The notes below the pieces were generated by a model that was not told the origin of the DNA, ran no database searches, and saw only the letters and a program-made list of their open reading frames with translations. Source: Melioribacter sp. (GTDB lineage: Bacteria; Bacteroidota; Ignavibacteria; Ignavibacteriales; Melioribacteraceae). From it: a DNA stretch of 64,000 nucleotides. The stretch's first letter is position 1. Every line of letters starts with the position of its first letter. The position numbers and the translations under genes were made by a program. Shown piece by piece: positions 17,501-26,024 of this stretch. Location of the stretch: assembly GCA_020723965.1 (NCBI GenBank), contig DYHW01000005.1:1-64000 (forward strand), given 5' to 3'.

Positions 17501-18067
17501 TCATTCCCTTCTCCACACTATCTTATCGCCTTCTTTAATACCATACTTATTGCAATACCCAGCGTTAACTTCTACAACATACAAAGCCGGCTTTATGGAA
17601 GGCAATGATTTTTCAGAGTAGGGTTCGGTGTTTTTATAAATTTTTACAATTTCCATTTTTGAGTTAACATAGATAATATCGAGCGGAAGAATTGTGTTTA
17701 CCATCCAAAAAGCTTGCGGCGCTTCAATTGGGAAGACAAAAAGCATTCCTTGATCTTCTTCCATTTTATTGCGGAACATCAAACCCGTTTGGCGTTGGTC
17801 ATCATCATCTGCAATTTCAATATCAATCTTTGTTATGAATTTGCTTTGAGCATCTGTAAATAACAACTCGCCTTCTTTCACAAATGAATACGCTGTTCTT
17901 TTACTCACCGCTCTTTCGATATCTTTATTGGATGTGTCATTTTTAACAGCCATGTTAGATAAAATGAAATATGCCGCGAAGACAATTAGAAGAACTACTA
18001 CAGTAATTTGCATCCATATTTTTTTTTTCGGTTGCTTCTTCAATTTTTGAATTCTGCTTTTAGACAT
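17501..18067 (-). CDS. DUF192 family protein, membrane-anchored
   Basis: The 188-residue protein has a basic N-terminus (KSRIQKLKKQPKKK), one membrane segment (about residues 17-40) and a C-terminal DUF192 domain (about residues 70-185). The domain shows IEIADDDDQRQTGLMFRNKM, GMLFVFPIEAPQAFWMVNT and LDIIYVNSKMEIVKIYKNTE. DUF192 is a small beta-barrel domain of unsettled function, often secreted. The domain should lie on the outer face of the inner membrane. It is 67 bp downstream of the glycosidase-like gene on the same strand and is followed by a strong terminator. Confidence 0.88.
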   Translation of the reverse strand: MSKSRIQKLKKQPKKKIWMQITVVVLLIVFAAYFILSNMAVKNDTSNKDIERAVSKRTAYSFVKEGELLFTDAQSKFITKIDIEIADDDDQRQTGLMFRNKMEEDQGMLFVFPIEAPQAFWMVNTILPLDIIYVNSKMEIVKIYKNTEPYSEKSLPSIKPALYVVEVNAGYCNKYGIKEGDKIVWRRE

Positions 18068-18134
18068 ATGTTATTATCTATAAATTTGTTTGGAAAATTT
18101 TGCGAACTTGGTGTCTTCTTCGCGATCACGGCAG

Positions 18135-19856
18135 TTAAAACTTCAACTCAGCTTCCCGTTTCGTTGACTCGAAATAGATTCTTAACGCATCGTAATTTTT
18201 CATGTCAATTTGTAGTGCAAAATAATTTTTTCCTGCAAGAACAAAGTCCGTCATAAGCAAATGTCTGCTAGTTCCTTTCAAGCCAATTAAAGTAATCTTT
18301 TCATTTTCTTGAGAGAAAAGCAATATTGCTACTTTGTCATCAGTTTCTTTAATAAGTGTTGGTTTATCCAGATCATAATTAAGCTCTATTAAATTTTTCA
18401 TTGCAGGAACCTCAAGCTCAACCACATTAGAAGCTTCTACACTTTCGTTCCAAAGTTTATTCACCGATTTCAAACAGAAATAGTAATTTACTTTTTTAGG
18501 TTTCTCTATCGATAAAACAAGAGAAGAACGCTGTGCAGAGATCAGATCGAATAAATATTCCTGCAGCAATTCAGAATCAGGTTTCGGTAAATTATAGAGA
18601 GCATAATAGTTAACACTATCGCTGCTTCCGCGTATTGTTTTGTTATCCCAATTAAGGGAAAAAATATTTTTTTCATTATCAGTACGCGAGACAATAAAAT
18701 TAGAAGGGGAAGGAGGATAAATTCCATCGAGCCAGGGCATAGAAGCGGGATAAGTTTTATGTGAAAAAGATGCAAATAAGTTATCCTTTATATTGGAATA
18801 ACGAAAGAATGCAACGCCATCGGCGTTCATGTTACGCGAAAATGAAATCATTTTTTCTATATCTGGTTTAACATTTTCTTTGTAAGCGCCAATTCCTAAC
18901 ACAATACTTCTTCCGAATGAATTTTGAATCCACTCCTTTGCGACAACTTCAAAACGAGGATTGTCGTCAATACCCCAATAAATTTGCGGAGCGATATAAT
19001 CTACAATACCTCTTCTCAACCATTCTCTCGAATCCTGATAAACTTCAGAGAAACCTTCCCAAGCGGTCATCCCCTTTTGATTTTGATAAACACCAATAGG
19101 AGCTGCGCCAAGTTTAATGTGATGTTTTACCGCTTTGATTTTTTTGTTGATTTGCTCAACAAGATCTGTAATATTTTTTCTTCGCCATTCATCGCGAACT
19201 AAACCATTTCCGTAAACTCTATAAGAAAATTCATCGTCAAAATTTTTGCCAGGATAACGAATGTAATCGAGGTGTACACCGTCTATATCATAGTCCTCCA
19301 CCATTTCTGTAATCATATCCGAAATGTATTCGCGCACTTCAGGCAGACCAGGGTCTAACCAAAATGACCTTTCTCCATTTCTAAAATCTTCAATCACCCA
19401 TCCCGGTTTACGTTGAGAAATGTGTTTCGGATTTTTCAAGATATTGTACTCTGTTCCGTTGAAACATTTAACAATATTTATCCAAGCATGAATTTCCAAA
19501 CCGTGTTTGTGTGCCTGTTCAACTGCAAATTGAAGCGGATCGTAAGATGGCTTGCCGTTAACTTCGCCTGTGATGTATGGTGAAAAAGGTTCAAAAGAAG
19601 ATTTGAAAAGAACTGTTCCGCTGCTTCCGGCTTGAAAATAAACTGTGTTCAGATTTTTTGATTTGACATTATCAAAAATTTCTATAAGCGCCTTCTTCTG
19701 TTGTTCTTGATCAAAAGTAGGCGGAGGCCAATCTAACCTGAAATTAGTGGCAACCCAAACTGCTCGCGTTTCTCTTTCTGTCTGCGATAAACCATTTGAA
19801 TAGACCAGCAGCAGGTAAAAAAGCATAAATAAAAGAAATGTTCTTTTATCCTTCAT
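18135..19856 (-). CDS. Secreted GHL10-type (DUF187) glycosyl hydrolase-like protein
   Basis: This 573-residue exported protein has a signal peptide (about residues 1-25, ending GLSQ). The TIM-barrel domain of the glycosyl-hydrolase-like 10 family follows: ETRAVWVATNF, FDNVKSKNLNTVYFQAG, LEIHAWINI, DYDIDGVHLDYIRYPG, KLGAAPIGVY and DYIAPQIYWG. This family includes E. coli DigH, which cleaves glycans in denuded peptidoglycan. After the barrel (from about residue 380) comes a beta-sandwich, fibronectin-III-like segment. The ATG overlaps the aroB stop by 4 bases (ATGA), so it is translationally coupled with aroK-aroB, although the functions are unrelated. Confidence 0.88.
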   Translation of the reverse strand: MKDKRTFLLFMLFYLLLVYSNGLSQTERETRAVWVATNFRLDWPPPTFDQEQQKKALIEIFDNVKSKNLNTVYFQAGSSGTVLFKSSFEPFSPYITGEVNGKPSYDPLQFAVEQAHKHGLEIHAWINIVKCFNGTEYNILKNPKHISQRKPGWVIEDFRNGERSFWLDPGLPEVREYISDMITEMVEDYDIDGVHLDYIRYPGKNFDDEFSYRVYGNGLVRDEWRRKNITDLVEQINKKIKAVKHHIKLGAAPIGVYQNQKGMTAWEGFSEVYQDSREWLRRGIVDYIAPQIYWGIDDNPRFEVVAKEWIQNSFGRSIVLGIGAYKENVKPDIEKMISFSRNMNADGVAFFRYSNIKDNLFASFSHKTYPASMPWLDGIYPPSPSNFIVSRTDNEKNIFSLNWDNKTIRGSSDSVNYYALYNLPKPDSELLQEYLFDLISAQRSSLVLSIEKPKKVNYYFCLKSVNKLWNESVEASNVVELEVPAMKNLIELNYDLDKPTLIKETDDKVAILLFSQENEKITLIGLKGTSRHLLMTDFVLAGKNYFALQIDMKNYDALRIYFESTKREAELKF

Positions 19857-21007
19857 AAAGTTTTTCTCTTAATGAAATACTGTAAAGCTATGTTGATGCT
19901 ATTGACAACTTTTTTCTTTTCCGCTTCAACATCAATAAGCAATTTGCCAATTTCTTTAAGCAGAACAAATTTTATTTTATTCTCTTTTCCTTTTTTATCG
20001 CGTTTCATTATATCATAAATCTTTTCTGCAGAAAATTTCTTAACCGTAATTTGTTGACGAAGCATTAACGGAAGAGAGAGATATTTTTCTCTTTGTTGAA
20101 CGCTCAACAATCCAATTTGATGAGACAATTCAACGGCGCACGCAAGTCCTATCGTTACAGCCTGCCCGTGTTTAATTTTAAATTTTTGTTCAACTTCGAT
20201 GGCATGCGCAAAAGTATGCCCAAAATTCAAAATTGCACGAAGACCGCTTTCTTTTTCATCCGAAGAAACAACATAGCCCTTAAAAGCTACACATCTTTCA
20301 ATTATTTGTGCAGTAAATCGATTGTCTTTGGAGTCCTCCGACGGAGTCCCGACAAGTCGGGACATTCCTTTTGGAAAAGAGAGAAGTTTATGCAGATTGT
20401 TTTTCAGGAAATCGAATAATTTTTCATCCGATAAAAAAGCATACTTCAGTATTTCACCTGTCCCGCAAATAATTTCATCTTGAGGAAGCGTCTGGAAAAA
20501 ATTGGTGTCGATAAGAACAAATTCGGGTTGATAAAATGAACCGATAATATTTTTTGTATCGTTAAAATTTATTCCGGTTTTGCCACCAACTGAACTATCA
20601 ACAGCAGCAAGCAAAGTTGTGGGTATCTGCACAAATTGAACTCCGCGCGAAAAAGTTGCCGCTGCTAATCCAGCAAGGTCGCCTGTAATTCCCCCGCCAA
20701 TAGCTATTATCAAAGTATCGCGGGCAAAGCCATAGAAAATTAAATCGGAAAATATTTTTCGAAGCGAAGAAAAATTTTTGTTCGTTTCTTTCGCTAAAAA
20801 TTCATGCTTAACTACTTTACATTTCGCTTCGTTAATAAACAAATCGATCTTACTTCGGTGCAATTTGTAAACGTTACTATCTATAATAATAAAAACATTG
20901 CGGTGAAGTTTCTTCTTGTCTATTAGCCGCCAGAGTTCATTGAAAATATTCTTTCCAATAAAGACTGGATAGTATTTGCCGGGGATTTTTATATCAATTT
21001 TTTTCAT
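19853..21007 (-). CDS. aroB: 3-dehydroquinate synthase
   Basis: AroB makes 3-dehydroquinate in the shikimate pathway, using NAD and a divalent metal. Landmarks are the NAD-binding GGGITGDLAGLAAATFSRG near residue 103, IPTTLLAAVDSSVGGKTGIN and the metal-ligand segment NFGHTFAHAIE. The protein has 384 residues, longer than the usual 345-370. Part of the excess is a 13-residue insert, GMSRLVGTPSEDS, encoded by a 39-bp palindromic stretch (20330-20368) that keeps the frame. The gene overlaps aroK by 14 bases upstream and the GHL10 gene by 4 bases downstream. Confidence 0.94.
   Translation of the reverse strand: MKKIDIKIPGKYYPVFIGKNIFNELWRLIDKKKLHRNVFIIIDSNVYKLHRSKIDLFINEAKCKVVKHEFLAKETNKNFSSLRKIFSDLIFYGFARDTLIIAIGGGITGDLAGLAAATFSRGVQFVQIPTTLLAAVDSSVGGKTGINFNDTKNIIGSFYQPEFVLIDTNFFQTLPQDEIICGTGEILKYAFLSDEKLFDFLKNNLHKLLSFPKGMSRLVGTPSEDSKDNRFTAQIIERCVAFKGYVVSSDEKESGLRAILNFGHTFAHAIEVEQKFKIKHGQAVTIGLACAVELSHQIGLLSVQQREKYLSLPLMLRQQITVKKFSAEKIYDIMKRDKKGKENKIKFVLLKEIGKLLIDVEAEKKKVVNSINIALQYFIKRKTL
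20330..20368 (-). repeat. In-frame 39-bp palindromic insert in aroB
   Basis: The stretch contains the perfect palindrome GTCCCGACAAGTCGGGAC (20346-20363) next to TCCGACGGA (20337-20345). It is flanked by GGA and TCC, themselves inverse complements. It adds exactly 13 codons to aroB at a place where related proteins usually have a shorter helix-helix connection. Such palindromes normally lie between genes; here it is tolerated in a coding frame. Confidence 0.55.
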
Positions 21008-21536
21008 TAAACAAATAAGAAATTTTTTTTGCGATCAAATCGACTGTTCTGCCAATCGGCTGAAAGTCTGTCTCAATTATCAGATCTGCTTTTTCATAAT
21101 ACTTGCGTCTTTTTTCGAGCAACTCTTTTATATGATCTAAAAAATCTTCTTCTTCCTTTTCTCCCAATACCAGATCACGAAACAAGGGTCTATCAATTTT
21201 GTTCTTTAATCTTTTGTAAAGATTGCCCGGCAAAACTTTAAGATAGATAATTTTACCGGTCTGCTTAAGCAGCTCATAATTTTTTTGATTTGCTATTGTT
21301 CCTCCGCCAAGAGAAATAATTACATTATCCTTTTGAGAAAGCGCTTCAAGCACACTACTCTCAACATTTCTAAAATACAGTTCTCCTTTCTTTTCAAAAA
21401 TTTCTACAACGGAAAGTTTCTCTTCGTTTTCAATTTCTTTATCGAGATCAAAGAAATTCAACCCGAGCACGTTTGCCAAAATTGGTCCTATTGTGCTCTT
21501 GCCGCTTGTCATAAATCCGGTTAAATAAATACGCAT
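20994..21536 (-). CDS. aroK: Shikimate kinase
   Basis: The kinase phosphorylates shikimate with ATP. The 180-residue P-loop protein shows the Walker A GFMTSGKSTIG at residue 7 and FFDLDKEIE (substrate-binding Asp). It also has FEKKGELYFRNVE with the shikimate-binding Arg, the SLGGGTIA loop near residue 78, and RPLFRD in the lid region near residue 117. Length is normal. It overlaps aroB by 14 bases and leads the aroK-aroB-GHL10 run on the minus strand. Confidence 0.94.
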   Translation of the reverse strand: MRIYLTGFMTSGKSTIGPILANVLGLNFFDLDKEIENEEKLSVVEIFEKKGELYFRNVESSVLEALSQKDNVIISLGGGTIANQKNYELLKQTGKIIYLKVLPGNLYKRLKNKIDRPLFRDLVLGEKEEEDFLDHIKELLEKRRKYYEKADLIIETDFQPIGRTVDLIAKKISYLFNEKN

Positions 21537-21636
21537 TTCCAGTTGTGTTGTTTATATAAGACTTAATATATAATATGAAGTGATATTTTGAAATAATAGG
21601 ATCGGTTCATTATTTCCTTTATAATAATTCAGCCCA

Positions 21637-22089
21637 TTACTTTCTTGGACCATAATCCCAAATTCCATCGCCCAATGCCCATTTACGGATAATTTGTTTT
21701 TGAGATATATCCAACTTAGCGTTCGGATGGAGCAAAACATATTGAGAAGGAGGCATGTTATCATTATTCACTTCATCCCAAATTTCTTTTTTTAGCGCTC
21801 TCTGTTTTTCAGTCCAATTCTTTTCCCAAGAAGAAAAGTTGAGCTTTTTTCTCCCGTTCTTAACATCTTTAATAATGACCCATGAGATGGGAGCAATCTT
21901 ACTATAAATTGGCCATTGGGTCTCGTTAGAATGACAATCATAACATGAAGTGCGAAAAATATTTTGAACAACGGAAGGTGCTTCAAGATTTCCGATAATA
22001 GGCGGGTTAGTTCTATCGGCATTGATAAACTGAATTCCGATTAGAGCAATGATGAATAAATAAAAAAAGATTTTAGTGAGACTGCTCAT
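21637..22089 (-). CDS. Haem-binding-domain protein (single CXXCH)
   Basis: This 150-residue protein has an N-terminal membrane segment or uncleaved signal (about residues 7-23). It carries one haem c attachment site, CYDCH, in the segment IFRTSCYDCHSNETQWPIYSK, then the NDNMPPSQYVLLHPNAKL region typical of the haem-binding domain PF14376. This domain lies on the periplasmic side and is common in Bacteroidota. A distal Met in NMPPSQY is a candidate axial ligand. It stands between mfd and aroK with about 100-bp gaps on both sides. Confidence 0.85.
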   Translation of the reverse strand: MSSLTKIFFYLFIIALIGIQFINADRTNPPIIGNLEAPSVVQNIFRTSCYDCHSNETQWPIYSKIAPISWVIIKDVKNGRKKLNFSSWEKNWTEKQRALKKEIWDEVNNDNMPPSQYVLLHPNAKLDISQKQIIRKWALGDGIWDYGPRK

Positions 22090-22194
22090 TTTGCCTTCTA
22101 TTTATTTCCTTATTTTTTTTATAGAGCCGATTATATTTTATCAGATAGAATTTTTTATTCACACAGCCCTAAACTATATACATTAAGCATACTA

Positions 22195-25100
22195 TCAGGA
22201 ACGGTTAATCACATCAGATACTTCTTTACAAAACTTAATCAAAAAATTCATAACAGCTTCTGGAGAATTAAATTTATTATTCATCTCGAGCTTCATTGTT
22301 TCAGTCGTCTGCACAAATGTAATATCTTTTGGATAATTATAATTGATGTAAGTCAAAAGCATAACAAATTTATTTTGATAAAAGTGCTCCTTCTCTGCTT
22401 TAGGAAGTATTAAAATAATTTTATTCTGTTGAATAACAACTCTTTCGAATAATGAAAGCGCCGCATAAAAACGGAGAACTGCAGCAAGCATCAACCGCTC
22501 TGCCAAAGGATGAATTCTGCCAAAACGGTCGGTCATCTCTTCTTTAATTTCATCAAGTTCTTCAATGTTAATCATTGAGAATAATGCTGTATAAAAACTC
22601 AAGCGGTCTGTTTGATCGGGCATAAATGAATGAGGAATTCCAATTTCGAAATATGTGTCGATGGTTGGCTCTGAGCGTTCCTTTTGTTTTGGTAAATGTT
22701 GAAAAACATCTTTGAATTCGCTTTGCTTTAATTCATCAACTGCTTCATCTAACAATTTTAAATATATATCGAACCCTACCGAATCGATAAACCCGCTCTG
22801 TTCTGTTCCCAAAAGATTTCCTGCTCCGCGAATTTCAAGATCGCGCATAGATATATTGAACCCTTCGCCAAGATCGGTGTGTTCTTCAATTGCCTGTAAC
22901 CGCTTAACAGCTTTTTTGGTTATTGTATTTATCGAAGGCACTAAAAAATATGCATACGCCTGCCTATCGCTCCGCCCAACTCGTCCGCGCAATTGATGAA
23001 GTTCAGCCAATCCAAATCGATCTGCACGATTGACAATAATCGTGTTTACGTTTGGTATATCGAGTCCAGATTCAATAATCTTTGTCGAAATAAGCATATG
23101 ACAATTTTTATTGAGAAAGTTATGCACGGCTTTTTCAAGCTCTGAGGGCTTCATTTGCCCATGTGCAACGCATATTTTTATATTGGGAATATATTTTTGA
23201 ATATAAGCCGCAATTTTTTCAATCGATTCAACTCTATCATGAACAAAATAAATTTGTCCGTTACGTTTTATTTCATTCAAAACCCACTCACGCACTTTAT
23301 GAATATCAAACGTATCAACTTTTGTGTAGATGGGCTGACGATTAGGCGGCGGCGTAGCTATTATCGATAGATCACGAGCGCCAAGCAAGGATAAATTAAG
23401 AGTACGTGGTATTGGCGTTGCCGTTAACGTTAGTGTGTCAACATTTGCTTTTAATGAACGCAGTTTTTCCTTTGCCATCACGCCAAAGCGGTGCTCTTCA
23501 TCTATGATAAGCAATCCTAAATCTTTGAAACGAATATCTTTCGAAAGCAAGCGGTGAGTTCCAATAACTAAATCAACTTCACCCTTCTCAATTCTCTTCG
23601 TAATTTCTGTTTGCTCGGCTTTAGTTTGAAACCGCGAAAGCGCTTCTACCTTCACAGGAAATTGAGTAAGTCTGTCTTTAAAAGTATTATAATGCTGCTC
23701 TGCAAGAATTGTAGTTGGAACAAGGAGAGCGACCTGTTTTCCATCGTTAATAGCTTTAAATACTGCACGAACAGCAATTTCTGTTTTTCCAAAGCCGACA
23801 TCTCCGCATACGAGGCGATCCATTGGGTTCGGACTTTCCATATCTCGTTTAACTTCTTCTGTAACTTTTGTTTGATCGGGCGTGTCTTCATAAAAGAACG
23901 ATGCTTCCAGTTCTTTCTGCCAAATTGAATCTGAACTGAATGAAAAACCTTCGGAAGATTTTCTTTTTGCATAAAGAGTAATAAGCTCTCGCGCGGCATC
24001 TTTAATTTTTGCTTTTACTTTTTTCTTTGTCTTTTTCCATTCACCGCTGCCTAAAACCGACAGCTTCGGCTGAACATTCTCTTGTGATGAAAATTTTTTT
24101 ACAAGTGAGAGATAATTAAGATTAACATAAACAACGCCTCCTTCAGCGTATAAAATTTTTATCGATTCTTGCTCGGCTTCCCCAATCTTGATTGTCTCGA
24201 GACCAACATATTGCCCGATCCCAAAATTTTCATGAACTACATAATCTCCCTTTTTGATCGAAGCAAAATCTTTAACGCGGGATTTCTTGACCTTATATAG
24301 TGAAGAGAGTTTAGTACGGTATGGCTTGTTAAAGATTTGGTAATCTGTTAAAAGAAAAAGAGAGCTGTTCTTTGCAACGAATCCGCTTTTTATTGCAAGA
24401 ACTATAATTTTGATTTTCCCAATCTCAAGCAGTTCTGCCAATTCTTTTTTAAAATCAGCAAGTAGTTCATAAAGCCGATTGTTCTGAAGTTCATTTTCGA
24501 CTGTAATAATAACTTGAAAATTTCTTGAAGCATAATCTTTCAAAATGCTGCAAAGGAGTTCGATGTTAGAGTTGATTGCAGGCGCTTCAATAAAGTGAAG
24601 CTGAATTCTTTCTTCGTGCATCCCAACAGGGTCTTCAACAATCCATCGTGCATTTTTCTGGAATAATTTTCCCAACGAATATTTTTCATCTTGTTCTTGC
24701 TCTTGTTCATGCTCTTTCTCTCCCCCTTCCTCTATCCCCTCGTAAAGCTCTATTTTCAGTTCCTTATCAATTTCTTCTTCAATTGTTGGAAAACGTTTCT
24801 CCTTTTTTTCTTCTCCCGACTGTGCCTGGATGGATTCCCCAAAAAGATTTTTCAATTCATAATCGTTTACAAATAGAAGCGGGTTATCTAGATAATCAAA
24901 AATATCGCTTGAATATTTTTCGGCTGCGTTTATTGAAGCGGCTACAGTTACGGAAGAAATTTTATCGAGCGAGCGCTGGCTTTCCGGATCGAAATAACGT
25001 ATCGATTCGATAAAATCGCCGTCAAATTCTAAACGGCATGGCTGCTTTTCGCTAAAAGACCAAAAATCAATAATCGAACCGCGAACTGCGTACTCGCCCG

Positions 25101-25365
25101 GACTTTCAACGAACCTGCCACGATCGTAATCGATCGAGTTCAAATATTCAATGAGATCACCGTAAGATATGTTGCCGCCGATTTCAATTTTTGTTGTGTT
25201 TTTGTCAATAGAGTTTTTTGAAGGCAATTTTAGTTTGAGAAGATCATAAGTTGAAATTAGAATAAAGCGTCCGCGCTTGTTAAGATCGGTTAGTCTTTCT
25301 TGTAAAGTTTCGGCTGCCAGATCATCCGCTGCGATAATATTTTCATCCATCGAGAGAATGCTCAA
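22195..25365 (-). CDS. mfd: Transcription-repair coupling factor
   Basis: Mfd removes stalled RNA polymerase at DNA lesions and recruits UvrA. The frame holds a UvrB-like N-terminal part (EYAVRGSIIDFWSF), the RNA-polymerase-interacting domain with KKGDYVVHENFGIGQYVGLE, and a RecG-like helicase. The helicase shows GDVGFGKTEIAVRA, DEEHRFGV, TLTATPIPRTL, STKIIESGLDIPNVNTI and QLRGRVGRSDRQAYAY. The C-terminal regulatory domain follows. The first start codon in this frame is a TTG at 25365, but homology continues upstream without a stop (see the next entry), so the true protein is about 1,125 residues. An acidic EHEQEQEQDE stretch is encoded by GANCAN hexamers. Confidence 0.93.
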   Translation of the reverse strand: MSILSMDENIIAADDLAAETLQERLTDLNKRGRFILISTYDLLKLKLPSKNSIDKNTTKIEIGGNISYGDLIEYLNSIDYDRGRFVESPGEYAVRGSIIDFWSFSEKQPCRLEFDGDFIESIRYFDPESQRSLDKISSVTVAASINAAEKYSSDIFDYLDNPLLFVNDYELKNLFGESIQAQSGEEKKEKRFPTIEEEIDKELKIELYEGIEEGGEKEHEQEQEQDEKYSLGKLFQKNARWIVEDPVGMHEERIQLHFIEAPAINSNIELLCSILKDYASRNFQVIITVENELQNNRLYELLADFKKELAELLEIGKIKIIVLAIKSGFVAKNSSLFLLTDYQIFNKPYRTKLSSLYKVKKSRVKDFASIKKGDYVVHENFGIGQYVGLETIKIGEAEQESIKILYAEGGVVYVNLNYLSLVKKFSSQENVQPKLSVLGSGEWKKTKKKVKAKIKDAARELITLYAKRKSSEGFSFSSDSIWQKELEASFFYEDTPDQTKVTEEVKRDMESPNPMDRLVCGDVGFGKTEIAVRAVFKAINDGKQVALLVPTTILAEQHYNTFKDRLTQFPVKVEALSRFQTKAEQTEITKRIEKGEVDLVIGTHRLLSKDIRFKDLGLLIIDEEHRFGVMAKEKLRSLKANVDTLTLTATPIPRTLNLSLLGARDLSIIATPPPNRQPIYTKVDTFDIHKVREWVLNEIKRNGQIYFVHDRVESIEKIAAYIQKYIPNIKICVAHGQMKPSELEKAVHNFLNKNCHMLISTKIIESGLDIPNVNTIIVNRADRFGLAELHQLRGRVGRSDRQAYAYFLVPSINTITKKAVKRLQAIEEHTDLGEGFNISMRDLEIRGAGNLLGTEQSGFIDSVGFDIYLKLLDEAVDELKQSEFKDVFQHLPKQKERSEPTIDTYFEIGIPHSFMPDQTDRLSFYTALFSMINIEELDEIKEEMTDRFGRIHPLAERLMLAAVLRFYAALSLFERVVIQQNKIILILPKAEKEHFYQNKFVMLLTYINYNYPKDITFVQTTETMKLEMNNKFNSPEAVMNFLIKFCKEVSDVINRS
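24685..24714 (-). repeat. GANCAN hexamer repeat inside mfd
   Basis: Read in the coding direction the units are GAGCAT, GAACAA, GAGCAA, GAACAA, GATGAA. They encode EHEQEQEQDE in a loop between the UvrB-like and later domains. The unit is the same as in the intergenic copies at 12.5, 13.5 and 35.5 kb. Confidence 0.5.
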
Positions 25366-25573
25366 CTCTACTTTTGTCTCGTTAACGGCCTGAACAGAAG
25401 AACAAAGAACAACAATCTGTTTTTCATCTCCTGCAATGGTCTTAAGAAAAAAAGATTTTGAAGAACCAGCAAATGACGAAACAAAAATTTGCCTTTCGTT
25501 CTTATTTATTCTCTCTTTTAGATTTGCGAAAGAATCTATTTTTTCAAAAAAAAAAATCGAATGGGTGTTTCAT
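25366..25573 (-). other. mfd: N-terminal extension of mfd with an apparent +1 T-run frameshift
   Basis: Upstream of 25365 the mfd frame stays open and reads like the Mfd N-terminus: FFFEKIDSFANLKERINK, then RQIFVSSFAGSSKSFFLKTI and KQIVVLCSSVQAVNETKVEL. There is no ATG, GTG or TTG before the stop upstream. A good ATG at 25573 (MKHPF) lies in another frame, separated by a run of 11 T in the coding strand (complement of 25546-25556). With 10 T the reading would be MKHPFDFFFEKIDSF and continuous. Either the run is miscounted in the assembly, or polymerase slippage on the run restores the frame. Confidence 0.65.
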
Positions 25574-26024
25574 GTAATGTTGGTCTATTTTAAACCATTA
25601 CTCTTCTTCCGTCGATTATTATGAAGAATAGGGATGATCAAATTTTTTAAAATACAATTCCCCCTTGCCGCATAAGCGGAGAGGAATTTTCCATGGCAAA
25701 GTTAATACATTTTATATTCTATTGTATGCTACAGAAAGCGGACATTCTGAAAATAAATTGATTCCCAAAATCATTTTGCTAAGCCAAGTTAATATCGCAC
25801 TCATAATTAGTCATCATTTTTGTAAAAAAATTATCGATTTTTTCTTGAGTGCTCGATTTTTTTCACAAAGTTATAAATTCGGAATAACTCCCGTCATGCT
25901 GCCCGCATTCCGTTACCACAGGTAAATTTTTTTTGGATTATTTGATTAAATTAACGCTGTCATTTTTAAGAATTACCACACTGTAATTCAACTTAACAGT
26001 AATAATCATAACGAGGTATGATAT
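25574..26024. other. Divergent intergenic region between mfd and the S9-type hydrolase
   Basis: About 450 bases, A/T rich, with a small palindrome CCGCATAAGCGG at 25668-25679 and several poly-T runs. Short open frames here show no protein-like composition. Promoters for both flanking genes are expected but none can be assigned with confidence. Confidence 0.4.

Noticed and set aside
25665..25925. 86-codon frame in the mfd-S9 gap
   Set aside because: Composition is not protein-like, no ribosome site, and A/T-rich DNA yields such frames by chance.
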